This document shows, piece after piece, positions 46,598 through 59,275 of a stretch of 64,000 nt of DNA (position 1 is its first letter; every line of letters begins with the position of its first letter). Source of the stretch: Phascolomyces articulosus (taxonomy: Eukaryota > Mucoromycota > Mucoromycetes > Mucorales > Lichtheimiaceae). The DNA lies in assembly GCA_025677815.1 (NCBI GenBank), contig JAIXMP010000009.1, forward strand, positions 992,001 through 1,056,000, in the 5' to 3' direction. Under the pieces are notes generated by a model. It had not been told where the DNA came from. It ran no database searches and saw only the letters and a program-made list of their open reading frames with translations. Both the position numbers and the translations under genes were made by a program.

Positions 46598-47715
46598 ATG
46601 AAAATAGGTAAAAAAAAATAAGTCACACCTCCGCATTTTTATTATGCATTAATATCTATAATAATAATAATAATAATTATAATAATAATAAATAAAAAGC
46701 ATGCTGTCAGTTCACCCCTGTATGGGCCGATCCTAATGCTACAATGACCATGGTCGATGAATTGTTGTCAAGGTATGCGTTTCAATGAGGTGGAAGAGGC
46801 AGAGGTCTACAAATATTTCTTTTTCTATTAAAAACACTTTTTTTTATTTTATTTAGTTATGGTCCTAATGACATTGACTTTTTAGTTCTCCCTGAAATGG
46901 CCATGACGGGTTACGTGTTTAAAAGTAAACAAGAAATTCAACCATTTTTAGAAGACGCTGAAACAGGACCTACAGTTCAATGGGCCAAACGACAAGCTTT
47001 ACGTTTACAAAGTTTTGTGGTAGTAGGATATCCACAATACCCATGTTACAATAGTTTATGTTGTATCAATCCACAAGGAAAACTCATAAAAACGTATCAA
47101 AAGGCATTTTTATATGAAACGGATGAATATTGGGCTCAAGAAGGACCTGAAGGATTTGCTGCCATGCCACTCTCTAAAGATTCTTTGATCAAAGTAGGAT
47201 TTGGCATATGCATGGATTTAAATCCTTATCAATTCAAAAGTCCTTTTGAACTATATGAATTTGCTCAATTTCATTTAGAACAAGAAACTCAATTGATTAT
47301 TTGTTGTATGGCATGGTTAAAAAGTCCTCAACAACAAAGTGATAATAATGATGATGATGATGATGGAATGAAGACAATTAGTTATTGGGCTCAACGATGT
47401 TTTCCTTTAATTATGCAAGAAAAACGACGCGTTTATGTAGTTGCTTGTAATCGGACAGGTTCAGAAAGAGGTAATTTCCCCCCTCCTTCTTTGGGGGATT
47501 CATTAGGATGGGGGTGGGAAATGTTATTCTCTCTCCCCTTTCAAGTAGTAAAAAAAAAAATAACAATCAAATTATTTTTTTTAGGATCCACATTTGCAGG
47601 TGCAAGTAGTGTATTAGAATTGGGATATCAAACTCCACGTTTATTAAATCATATGGGATCGAATGAGAGTGGCGTTATGATTGTCAATGTTCATCTTCCT
47701 ATCGTTACCATGTAA
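46598..47715 (+). CDS. NTA1: Protein N-terminal asparagine/glutamine amidohydrolase Nta1
   Basis: Four exons (46598-46607, 46700-46772, 46857-47470, 47585-47715) join in phase to 275 residues; the first exon is only 10 bases (ATG AAA ATA G). The start MKIACCQFTPVWADPN is typical of the nitrilase superfamily. The catalytic triad is visible: Glu41 in VLPEMAMTGY, Lys110 in TYQKAFLYETDE and Cys146 in GFGICMDLNPYQF; the last block is characteristic of Nta1. By family it deamidates N-terminal Asn and Gln to Asp and Glu, feeding substrates to arginylation and the Arg/N-degron pathway. Yeast Nta1 is longer (457 aa). A short Asp run (NNDDDDDG) follows the active-site cysteine region. The third intron is T-rich and 114 bp. 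Confidence 0.88.
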
Positions 47716-48429
47716 ATGTAATATTATAATAATACCCTTTTTTGAACAATTTAAAAATGATTCCCAATTTCATTATTTGTTAAAAAATGAGGAGATGATG
47801 ATGATGATGGTTTATAATAATAATAATAATAATAAGGAAGAAGAATAAAGTTTCATTTTTTTTTTTTACCAATTTGTTTATCATAACTTATTGTTTTTGA
47901 TTAAAAGATGACAGAAATGATGGGTCAGTGATACATTACACAAATAAATGACTTGTTTATTTATAATCTATCTATTATATGCGTGATATCAGCTGGTTAT
48001 TTTATTTAGCAATCAAAAACATATAAACATTATTATCATCTTTAAAATATTCATGCAGAAAAAGTGGGAGGTTGTATTGTGTGTATGTGTGTGGATAGGA
48101 TAGTATTATATATATAAGATATCTACTGTGCGTTTTTCTTATTTTATCATTCCATGCGAAACACACATCTTTTTTTCTTTTCAACTTTAAAAAAATCGTT
48201 TTTTCTAAATACATCATGCATACACTCCTTGAGAAGGAAATTCTTTAAGGGTAACTATTCAAAAAAAAAAACACCAACGCGTCATACTATCAACAAGGAG
48301 AAAGTGTTGTTATTATTATAATCTATAAGGATATAATAAAAAATCCCAAAAATAATGCAAGGGCAACTCACATTTATGTCAAATGAACCATGGTAAGATT
48401 ACTTGATTTAGTAGATGATTTGCTTATTT

Positions 48430-48465
<36 letters not shown>

Positions 48466-51400
48466 ATGGATCCATTATGATTTACGCAAAAAGGAAAACG
48501 CCGAACTTTTTTTTTTGTATCAAAAACTTGTTTGATGATAACCTTTTAATTCCTCTCCTCTTTACTTTTAGACAGCTGATTTCATGTAAACCATGCTTTG
48601 CTGAGTTGAAACATTTCTTGATTTGGCATGTTGGTGTGCATATTCACACACACACACTCACACACACACACACACATACATTCCATATACATATCCAAGA
48701 AAATGCAAAATAAAATTACGCCACGCTCTTATTTCTTTTGAGCTCAGGGCCCTTTTTTTTTATGATCTCTCTTCTCTTTATTTGGTCTCTCTCTCTGTCT
48801 CTGTCATTTAATTATGTCAAAAAAAAGGCGGAACTTTATCTGACCCGGACTGATACTTTCTTATACCCCTAAGAATGAACCGGCCGTCGGTTTTTCTTTG
48901 CTTACATCTCCGAATCTTTTTTTTAAAAAAAAGTAGAAAATATTTCTTGAAGATAGTTTATCCGTTGAATCAGTTGAAAAACGAATCATTCTCAGACAAA
49001 AGAAAACCCTTCTTTCAAATGGTTTAGTCATCCATCCTATTCCAAAGAAGTGAATAGCGTGGCAAATATAATAATACTTTTTATCGTTTTAAAATAATTA
49101 TTAATCGGAGCCAAACAACCTTTATTTTTACACATGATAAATAAAATAGACTTCTTTAAAAGAAATTCTTTTTTTTTCTCTCCGCGTTATGTCAAATAAA
49201 ACTTTTTTTTTAGATTCCATGTTTTCTGTAACTTATTTATCCGATCCAAACAATAAAGATGTCCGGGGAGGAATGGTTTTATAATTTTTCTCACGAATAT
49301 ACATCTTTTTAGGATGCCGTCAAAAAAGATACTACTCTCTCTATCTTTTACATATTATCCCAAAGTTTCATGCAATGTTCCATTTCTTTCTTTGGGATGG
49401 ACATAGTCCATTACCCTAGAAATAGATATAGCTGGAACATTTGAGTTTTGTTTAATTTATAATTCAAAATAGACCTAATGTTTCTTTTATAAATCACATG
49501 AGGATGAACTTACCTGAACGATTCGTCCTTTCTTTTTTTTATATATATATGAACTAAATATATCCCTCTCAAAATGATAGGTAGAAAAATTCTTAAATAA
49601 ACAACAACTCACATATTTCTTAGTAATGATTTTAAGTTGGAAAAAATAAATAGAGTTAGATGCTCTCACACACATAATTGTTTTGCTTGCAAAGGTCCTT
49701 ATCAACCAAAAAAGGGAAACCTACTAACCTAGGAATTTATTCCCAGTCGGTTTTATCCTATCTTGCATGGAATGACATACCTCATCATTGTTAATAATAT
49801 GGCTTTCAACTTTGAGTCTATATATTTGCTCAGCCAAAAAAATATAATAAAAAAAGGTTTTCATAGATGAGGATGATATCCATGGTCAAGAATGTGATTG
49901 CTATTTTGAGTTGATCGATCAATCTCTATTAGTATTTTATTCCTATCAACATGCTATACTTTCATATCCATTTATTTGGTTACTATAGTAACTGAAATTT
50001 AAGCATTAGGAAATAACCAATAAATATAGAAATTACCCTCTCAAGTACTATAACAAAATAAATAATGATCTTTTTTACACAGCAATCGGTGTCTATAAAA
50101 GATGAAAATATAAAAACGCATGATTCATTTTGGGTATTACCAAGACTAAGGAATTTAAGTTTAAAAATTCATAATTTCAAAAAAAAAAAAAAAAAAAAAT
50201 GATGATGCATTGCCCCCAATGTCGTAAATTATTTACTAAATAAGCAAAAGTGCCCCTTTTATTTTGTTTTTTTTTTATGTGAAAACACACATATATACGT
50301 ACATACACATTAATAACCATGACAGGGTAATACAATAATACAATCGAGTAAATGGAAATGATCATCACATGGTCAAAAAAAAAAGTATTCAAATGAGTAT
50401 GATAATCTCTCAAGAAGGGGGGGGGAGAAGGAAATGTTTAATTTTGTCATGGTCAATGGAGGAGATATGTAAGTGTTACCAAAGGTCATCATCAACATCA
50501 TTATGCATTTTCATAAAATTAAGTAACCGAATTAGGCTTAGAGTGATAGGGTATATTTTTTCCTTTATATTTTATGATTATTTTCCAAAATAAGAAACAA
50601 GCTGATAAGCCATCTTTCTTTTTTTTTGAGGTATTTATATAGATCAATCCAATCACAGTTCAAAGTATTAGTCAGTAATAGTATATAAGTGTGTAATAAT
50701 ATAATAAACTCGCATTTGAAATTCTCGGTCATAAATCCCGATATTTTGGTAATACAAACTAAAAAGAATAAAATACGTAATACGTAATATGCGTTGTCTT
50801 TTTTTTTTAGAAAAAGATGACACTTAAAGCATTTTTTCAGCCTACGCCATTGATTTTCTCACACAAGAAAAAAAAACAAACAAACATGATTTTGATTTGA
50901 TCAGCCGCATTGATAAACTTTCACAAACGAAAACAGAAAGATCATCCAAAATAAACAATAGTGTAAAGTAGTACAACTATTCTTTATTATTCTTAAACAC
51001 ATCTTCTCTCTTTTTTTTATACTCAGAATTAATCATGATGTCTAAAGAAGTCTTCTATCCATCAATGTATTTTTCGCATGAACAATTTTCCCTTTCTTTC
51101 CCAAATGATGACAACCTTTTTTTGTACTACGATTGATGGCATCCATCTCTTTTTTTTTTTTACACGATCTGCAAAAAAAAAAAAAAAGGACGAGTGGATA
51201 TGTCATAAACCCAACTTTTTTATTACTCACTTTCTTACACGAGCTCAACCAAACGAAAAGCTTTTTTTTTCTAAAAGATGATCTAACAGTATTAGATTAT
51301 TTGGTAGAATAAATAAAAAACCCCAATCGTTGGTTGGGTAAAGGTCTGTTGCGCAACAGAAACTTGCTATAAAAGTACATATAATATTGAAAGCCATATA

Positions 51401-53247
51401 TTACTAAATGGAGAATTGGGAGAAGCATGGTCCATCATCAGTATCTGTAATCAACAAACAAATGGTAATTTTATAATATAAAAGAATTCTTTGATTTGGA
51501 TCCCATTGAGCGCATGACACTTGTTGGGATCCATGGAAGGTAACACAAAAAAAATCAATCAAAAACATAAACAATGTTGCCATCATCAAAAGTTTAGAAA
51601 GATAAAAGGAACTTAGTATCTGTCTTTTTCTATGATAGGAGGCCTTGGATAGGATATAGTAAGAAAATATATATAAATATTACATTTTCAAATATGCTTA
51701 AAAAAGACCCATCCTCGTTATAATTATAATAACACATGAATTTTCTTCAGCAACAAGTAGTACTGATTGACTTGTGATTATTAGTATGTCATTTATTATT
51801 TTACCACCCATTTTGTTGGACTTGGGCATGGAGTCTTTATGGATGATAGATAAACTGCGGATGTCTGTATATTTCCTTATTGAGCTATGCGCCACTTTTT
51901 TTTTTTTGTCTTTTATATTTTATTATTCATGCAAATATGATATAAACTCTTGTTGTAGTAGTCATCCTTTATTTTATTTATTAGTTTTATATTCTTTTGA
52001 ACCCTGCTAACCTAAACAAGATAGGTTGAACAACAACATGTTTCATTATACGACAAGATTTCATAAAGAATATATACTAAATATTATCAAAATGGTACAA
52101 CACGTATTTCATATGAAAAGGAACCAATATATTGATTATTATTATAGCTAATACTCCTGTTTTCTTTTTAAATTATATAACACCATATATCTATCAAAAT
52201 AGATGATCTATTATTATAATATCATAACTTGATCAATACTGGCTTAGCATATTATTATTTATATTTACAGGATACGCATAATACGAATATTTTTTTTATA
52301 ATAGTAGGGTATATAAATCATACATAGGTACCATTTTTTTAGGTAAAATTACCATAACTTCATATAATGAATGGGTGCCCTGATAAATATGGAAATATAT
52401 TCATACCGTATAATAATATTAATTAATAGTCAAAACTAAATTTACTTGAACAATAACCAACGTTTGTTTTTATTGAGATTATTGTTTATATAAAAAGAGT
52501 GGTGATATAAGGTACTGTTAACAGCTAAAAGTAATGACCAAGTACGTGATATTGTACCTGTGCTTTGTCATTTTGGATTCATTTCTAATACACTATGATG
52601 CACACTATAAGATATCTTAATAAATCCTGATCTTCTTGAAATACCATGGTATTTATACTACTTGTCCTTTGACGTAGATTTTCTTGTATCAGTTCAACTG
52701 TGATTTAGTAAACTGTGCTTTTTTTTTTGTTGGATTAATAATAGAATTATAGGAATGGTAATCATAATCTAAATATCAAAATTTACCAGTAAGAGAATAC
52801 TTATAGAGCATCTTCATATCTTATTATACCTCTTTTTGCTCGAAAGTGATGAAATTTTTTGATATCAATCCATATATATATATATATACTGTCTATCAAA
52901 TTGATACATTGGTTTAATTGATTATTTCTGATGGACTTTTTTTTTATTATATTTCACAAAAATAGGAAAGAGAGCATACCTTATGTTTTGAGAATGTATT
53001 TGTATATAGAATAAAAGGACATTGATAATAATATTTCCCACTGTATCAAGACTTGATCGATCCACTCGTCATTGCTCCTTTATATGATCATCTATCATTT
53101 TAAAATTGTTATGTATGTTTAGCAAATGTATTGTTTGTATACTGAAGGGAATAATGTGTATCTGACCTGGACGGTAAAATTCAATCCAATATCTTGGAAG
53201 TGTTTGATTTCTAACCGTTGTATGACCGATTATATAGATGTATTATA
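47716..53247. other. 5.5 kb without supported genes
   Basis: AT-rich. It contains a 34-base T run at 48431-48464, a (CA)n tract at about 48644-48677, an A run at about 50178-50198, and a perfect nine-base inverted repeat TGGATCCCA/TGGGATCCA at 51497-51505 and 51525-51533. All ORFs are short and of random composition. No gene recognised. Confidence 0.55.
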
Positions 53248-53639
53248 TCTGTCTTTGACCATTTGTAAACTTCCCTCAAAGTTTACACATTGCCGTACAT
53301 CTATATATTTATAGTATATATCATTCATCACCTTCATCCAAATACTATAAACTTAATGTTATTTTTTACCATTTCGGGACTCTTCTCCAATAAAATAAAT
53401 ACCTTTGTACGTAACCAACACTATACTATATAAAAGGTACATGTCTTTTTTTTTGTAGTATCACAACTTCTTCATAATCGATTGTCATTGATTTCCGTCT
53501 TGTTACATTTTGACAAGACCTATTAAACATGTCAAGAAAAAATTTACCGGTGTTTTATGCTTTCAGTCGTCTTTTCTCTTGATATTTTCACTTACCTACG
53601 CTGCATGTCCTGGAATTCCACATCTCTTGGTATATTTTC
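53248..53639 (-). repeat. Dispersed repeat, inverted copy of 15.7-16.2 kb
   Basis: Reverse complement of the 15709-16165 segment, slightly shorter because of a gap near the TTTACAAATG end and other indels. It ends directly against the 53641-53727 repeat. Confidence 0.8.
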
Positions 53640-53640
53640 A

Positions 53641-53727
53641 AAATTACTACGGGCGCAGCAAGATCCACATTAGGGACGCAGCAGACCATGGGTCATTTTA
53701 GTATCACGCTGCACCCTTGATCAAACA
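53641..53727 (-). repeat. Dispersed repeat shared with 60.65-60.75 kb
   Basis: Read on the minus strand it carries GATCAAGGGTGCAGCGTGAT, then GTCTGCTGCGTCCCTAATG and GGATCTTGCTGCGCCCGTAG, matching 60655-60746 with a few substitutions, several of them C/T. Confidence 0.75.
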
Positions 53728-54459
53728 ATGGCAATAATGAATAGATAATGAAAAGATACTCCTTCATCAGTTGGTACCTAAAGATTTGCAGTTATTGTCA
53801 TAATGCTATTATATCTCATTTTCTAATCAGCAGTATTACTAAATCACATGAAGTGTATTTTTATATAGTATAAATATGTATAATAATTTAAAATGAAAAA
53901 CAAGAATAAACTTATTCTATATATAAATTATTGCTTTTAAATGTTGGAAGTAACTGTAGTATGTCAGGATGGTTTTTTACTTACAGTAGAAGTAATGATC
54001 ATCAAAATAAATAAAGATAGTGTGTTTAAGGATATCTAACTTACGAAAAGAAATATGATAACGGCATGCGTCGTTGTTTACGTTGACTATACCAATTGGT
54101 ATTGTGGTATAGAATTAACTTAAAATCAATAAACTCTATATGATTGATTGGTTAAGTGGCTTGATCGTCGCATCTCCTCGATAGTTGTACCATTCATATA
54201 AGCAAACCATAATTCCACAAAACTTTTCCCTAATTATATTAGTAATAAACTTCTATTATTATTATTGCAATATATATGACAGGTAGTAGCCATTCAATAA
54301 TATGAAAATCAGCCAGCACGTATCTTATCTATTTACAGAATTAATATAAAGTTACCTGTCAATGCTTGTGGAACTTTTTTCATTATGCATGAATGGTACA
54401 TACAAAAAAGGAATAATTCACTATGAGCTTTTTTTGTGATGTTTATTTTTTATTTGCAG
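53728..54459. other. AT-rich stretch without genes
   Basis: No coding frame; it ends in a pyrimidine-rich acceptor (TTATTTGCAG) at 54459. Confidence 0.5.
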
Positions 54460-54648
54460 ACTCTTACAATATTTCATGAACAAAAAAAACAGCTTGATCG
54501 ACGAGCCATTGTTCTCGGTGTGTTGCAGGAAGAGCTTCTTAATACTGGGTTAATAACAATTGAAGACTCTTTCCCAAGCACTCCAGTTTTGTTTACTCAA
54601 ATTGACCTTGTACCCGAATGTGTCCTCCGCTTAATACAAGAAGATTGA
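54460..54648 (+). pseudogene. Exon fragment of an unknown gene next to the CACTA insertion
   Basis: After a good acceptor the frame reads TLTIFHEQKKQLDRRAIVLG, VLQEELLNTGLITIEDSFPS and FTQIDLVPECVLRLIQED, then a stop ten bases before the transposon. Across the insertion the same frame continues beyond the element (60089 on) with YAEAKTILRESHDFGKSYY. This suggests the stop is a mutation and that the transposon landed in an already broken, or now broken, exon. No family recognised. Confidence 0.4.
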
Positions 54649-54658
54649 GGTGATATTA

Positions 54659-54690
54659 CACTGTAAAAAAATTTCCGGGAATTTACCTAA
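54659..54690 (+). repeat. Left terminal inverted repeat of the CACTA-like element
   Basis: CACTGTAAAAAAATTTCCGG then GAATTTACC; the right end has the same sequence with two extra A's and a CTGG variant. Confidence 0.85.
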
Positions 54691-55061
54691 CTTCCTAACC
54701 AAAAAACCTGAATTCAGGTAAACGGAAATTCATATTTCCGGGAGGAGGAAAAAAAACTTGAATTTTGGTTTTTTTGGGTTTATTGTCCAAGAAAAAACCT
54801 GAATTACGGTTTTTTTTCGCTTCAGTTCATTTTGAGTCCCTTCAGTCAAAGTTCCCTACTCTTCTTTTTTTGGTTTATTGTTTTTTTTTTACTTAATTGA
54901 GTTACTAACCATTCATCGCGTTAACCTTTTGTCCTTGTTGTTGCTGTTTTTTTTAGCAAGGGAAACAATTTAGCGGAATTAACGTTTTTACCTTTTTTTC
55001 TTTTTATTGCTAACTTGTTTTTTTTTCTCACAACAATTTAACTAATCATTAAACATTTTCA

Positions 55062-57227
55062 ATGCCGGAACCCACTGCCGATTTTAGACCATTTTATTGT
55101 GTGTCGTGTACACAATTCTTTAATCAATCTGCCAGAAGCATCAATAAAACCGAACATATTATGAATTGTGGAAATGATGAGAATAACTCACAGGTATATT
55201 TTCAATATAGGAACAGTAGCTTTCAATGAATTACACATATATCAAATAAACGTCTACCTAATACCCAATATCTTTTCCTTTTATTAAGACTATTAATGAA
55301 GAATTTGACGTAACTGAATTTTCTACCCATGATAACGAAGTTTCAAATAAGGAGGAGAGATTCCGGATTCATTGTGGATCAATTGGTAATATGATGGCGT
55401 AGGTTATAGGGTGGTTATGGCGAGCTTTTAATTAATATATTTTATATGATTGAAAATGTGTTTAGAAATGAATGAAAACCAAACAAATCCATTAAAGCAA
55501 CCATCACCCATAAATGTATCGTTTTCCATGCCATCGGATGATTTTTTTAAGCATATTGATGTATCTGTCGATTTATACAAAATTGCTAAAAAATCGAAGA
55601 TGTCTCGTGTAAATTTTGACAAGCAAAGAAAGATCATAAATAACTACATTGATACTGTTGCAGATCCGGAACAACCACCAACTCCATTATATACACATTA
55701 TAAATCACGTACACATGTCATAAAACAATTTCCGATCAAATTAACAGCATATGATATGTGTCCAACGGGATGTAAAATGTATGTAGATGGAGACAGCAGC
55801 GACTCTTGCGTGCATTGCAGTGAAAAAAGATACCGTGAAAAGCGCAATGCATCAGGCGACATAATCCGACAACCCAGCGCCACTATAAAACAGCTATCAG
55901 TCCTTCAGCAGCTTGCCCTTATGGTACATGATCGTCATACACGTGAATTACTACGCTATAGAGCCAATAGAGATGTGGATCCAAATGCCATGACCGATAT
56001 ATTTGACGGGAAAATCTTCAAGAAAGCAGAACCACAATATTTTCAAAATGAGCTTACAATAGCAGTAGGCATTTACACACCCAATTGACTATTTGCCATT
56101 TGATTATTTTGAATTTTCCGCCAACTATACGCACTGAACAAGAATACATGTTGCAATGCTTTCATAGCTATGGAAAGCATGCTCCAAAGGATTTAAAGAG
56201 TTTTCTTTTACCAACAATTAATGAATTTAAAATTCTTGAAGATCGTGGGATGAAAGTGCAAACAGACGATGGCGAATTTTTAATCAAGGCACATATTTTA
56301 TTTGCAGGTATATGTTGATTCACAAGTTACGTTAGTTTTCTATATTAATAATAATAAATATTAACTATTTACCAAAATATTTAGGTGGAGATATACCAGC
56401 ATTGGCCAAAATGTGTTCTCACGCTTCTCATTCGCATCAATACGGTTGTCGTACATGCTACATTAATAAATTTGATGTACCAGAACGAAACTACAAACCA
56501 AGAGGAAAAGCTGCTGCATTTAGGCATAATGCAGACTTCAAAGAATCAAAAGTAGATTTATCACCTTTCGGACAAAAGCCAAGCATGTTCGCTCATTTTA
56601 AAATGCACCATGGTCCGTCTTACTATGCGCTTGACTCCATGCATTTGTTATATCACGGTCTTGGGAAACAGATAATCCAACTATTGGTGGGGAAAGAGTA
56701 TGCGATAACAGGTACGAAAGGACCCTTGAAGCTAAACACAGCAGAAGCATTGGACGTTGACAGTTGGATACGAAACTCCACAACAACTCAGCCACCAGGT
56801 TTTTCCAGCAAATGTAACAATTTATCCACGGAGGGTACTGGTTACCGAGCAGTGGATTATATGTATTTTTTACGATTCTTATTACCCACTATCATTGCTG
56901 ATACCATTCCACGTATTCACCGACCTGCAGTATTAGCCTTATCCAAGATCGTACAAATTGGTTCAAGTCGATCTGTGACAAAGTTGGATATTGAAGAAGT
57001 TCAAAAAATGATTGATTTTTGGCACAAATGGCTTATGGATCAGATCAAGGATAAATGCATAGCGCCGAAAATATTTACAATCACGGAGCATTACCTGACC
57101 CATATACCTTATTTTCTTATTAAACTCGGCCCAATGCCTTACTATAGTTGTTTTCCACAAGAGCAAACGATCGGTGTAATGAAATCACGTATTATATCCC
57201 GACGTTACCCAGGAGTTAATGCAGGTA

Positions 57228-57259
<32 letters not shown>

Positions 57260-58199
57260 GTGTTTGTTTACATTTACTAATGGAGTGCTTATTAGGTAAT
57301 GAGATGCTTAATCTCGCAGCAGAAAGACGTAGTGAACGAATCGCTTGTGATGATGATGAAAATGATGAAAATGGCAGTAGTGCTGAATCTGAAGAAGCCG
57401 GGGCATTACCAGAATTTCCGACATACAGATCAAAAAAAGATAGCTTAACTGAAAATGACCATGATCCGGATAGCCCACAGATTTGGACACCTTTTACTAC
57501 TAAGACAATGCAATGCTTATCTGATATGTATGGCTTTGATGTGACAAAGAAGGTATATTTAATATATTATTAGATGGTGGGGTTATAAATGTTGAGAGGA
57601 TGTGCTAAATAACAATGCTACTATTTATTTAGACACGATTTTATTATCAGGTGTTTGAAAGAAAAGAAGTACTGGTTGGACCAAATGATAAAGTAATCGT
57701 TGGATCGAAACTTTGGAAAGGAGATGGGTTTGGAAAAACAACTGGACTTCACAATGGAACGGTCTATGGGGCATTAGAGCAACATAGTTCATCCAAACGA
57801 AAGAACAACATGGTAAAGCTATCCTTGAAGCTCAATACCAATGGTCAGCGCAATAACCGTACGAATTTAGTTGATATGATATACTATGCAGAAATATTAA
57901 CTTATTTCTGTTATGAAGTTGATGATGCGAAGACACTATTAGCTATCGTAAAGATATATGAAGTATTTGACACTGGTGAGGTTGGTGCTTGGCCATACAG
58001 GACAAAGAAATCAACAACAATACAAACTGTTGTTAATGTAAATGACATAATTGGTATTGTTTGGTCCATTGAAAGTTCTTCCAAGCGACATTATTTATGC
58101 GCAGTTGAAGATCCCGGCAGAAAAAAGGTAAAAAATGTTGATAAACAAGGGAAAATAATAACAAAAGATATATTAGGAAAACTTTCATATGTGTGGTAG
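55062..58199 (+). pseudogene. Tnp2-type CACTA transposase gene with a single frameshift
   Basis: Exons 55062-55193, 55289-55385, 55466-56307, 56385-57224, 57296-57552 and 57633-58199 join in phase except inside exon 3. The N-terminus has a C-x2-C...H-x4-C zinc motif (FYCVSCTQFFNQ...EHIMNC). The Tnp2 signature follows: YDMCPTGCKMYVDGDSSDSC with VHCSEKRYREK, then IILNFPPTIRTEQEYML, KDLKSFLLPTINEFKILED and GDIPALAKMCSHASHSHQYG with CRTCYINK. YYALDSMHLLYHGLGKQ holds a conserved Asp, and TITEHYLTHIPYFLIKLGP and FPQEQTIGVMKSRIISRRYP follow. At about 56083-56090 the frame hits TGA after GIYTPN and resumes one base earlier. The family usually has about ten more residues here, so a small deletion is likely. 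The protein would bind the element ends and cut and paste it. Everything after the shift is intact to the stop. Confidence 0.8.
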
Positions 58200-58360
58200 A
58201 AAACGCACTTTATGTGTAGTATATATTGTATAGATGTAGCTTAGATATAGTTTTTTTTTCTCTTCTTTCTTCTTTCCTCTTACCATTTTTCATTTTTTTT
58301 TAAAAGAAATAAAAACACATATTCTTTATTACTCCCTATCTTTACGTATTATATTATACA

Positions 58361-59275
58361 ATGGAAAGCAATTCACCCATTCCTGTATACAATTCCCTGT
58401 CATCCATAAACTCACCTCAAGTCTATTCTCCCAGTAACCGCTCAAACCATTATATTTCCAGAAATGCCACTGATGGAACATCTATCGATTTCAAAGTTAC
58501 AAGATCTATAAACAATGTTAACAACAGTATGACCAGTATGAATTCTACGATGGGTTTGTTCGTAAAAAAAGTTGACAAGTTAGCTTCGTTGGTAGACCAT
58601 GCCATCAAGAGAATGGCGAGGTTGGAAAAGAGGTTCGACCGTCTTGAAGGAAGATTCCTGAAACAAGTTTCGGAGGAAGGACCAACCGGTATTTTTGAAG
58701 GCATTCGACTTCAGAACAACTATTTGAGAAAGGAGAAGTCCACCACCAAATTTAAAATGGATGAAATAGTGACGCTTTGCGAATACGTTGCAGAAAAAAA
58801 AGAACTAGATATGACAGAATTTGACGGAGATATAGTCATCGACTACGTTACGTTACGTGCCAAGATGATCATATCAAATATAATCAAAAGCAAGGCTGCC
58901 AATCTGTTGCATGATTCATGGAGTGATATTCCTACTGTAGTCAATCAATGCTGTGTGAAATTAGAACAGCAATGTGCTCGATTTGTTCCAATGGGCGCAT
59001 GTAAGGGTCATTGGATGGCAAACAGAATTTTACAATTACATTGGGATCGCAAGAAGCAGTATTTCAGAAAGAAAGAAAAAAGAAGATTGCAACAAGAAGA
59101 GCAGCATCGATTGCAACAAGAGCAACAAGAGCAACAAGAGCAAGAGCAACTGCAGTATGAAGAAGAGGACAAAGAAGATGCTGTTCAAGAAGAAGATGGG
59201 GAGGGTATGTGGGTAGATGATCCAGAAGATCAAATAATAACAGAACCACGACCTTCAGGATTGCCCCCTGTCTAA
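58361..59275 (+). CDS. Accessory protein of the CACTA-like element
   Basis: An intact 304-codon single exon inside the transposon, same strand, 161 bp after the transposase. A Ser/Asn-rich head is followed by a coiled-coil (VDKLASLVDHAIKRMARLEK, RFDRLEGRFLKQV), a folded-looking middle (KMDEIVTLCEYVAEKKELDM, CCVKLEQQCARFVPMGACKG) and a Gln/Glu-rich charged tail. CACTA elements often encode a second, DNA-binding protein beside the transposase (TnpA in plants); position and coiled coil fit that role, but no homology to TnpA is visible to me. It is intact while the transposase is shifted. Confidence 0.65.
   Translation: MESNSPIPVYNSLSSINSPQVYSPSNRSNHYISRNATDGTSIDFKVTRSINNVNNSMTSMNSTMGLFVKKVDKLASLVDHAIKRMARLEKRFDRLEGRFLKQVSEEGPTGIFEGIRLQNNYLRKEKSTTKFKMDEIVTLCEYVAEKKELDMTEFDGDIVIDYVTLRAKMIISNIIKSKAANLLHDSWSDIPTVVNQCCVKLEQQCARFVPMGACKGHWMANRILQLHWDRKKQYFRKKEKRRLQQEEQHRLQQEQQEQQEQEQLQYEEEDKEDAVQEEDGEGMWVDDPEDQIITEPRPSGLPPV

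Noticed and set aside
48390..48811. Two + ORFs over the T run and CA tract
   Set aside because: They are poly-Phe and His-Thr translations of microsatellites.
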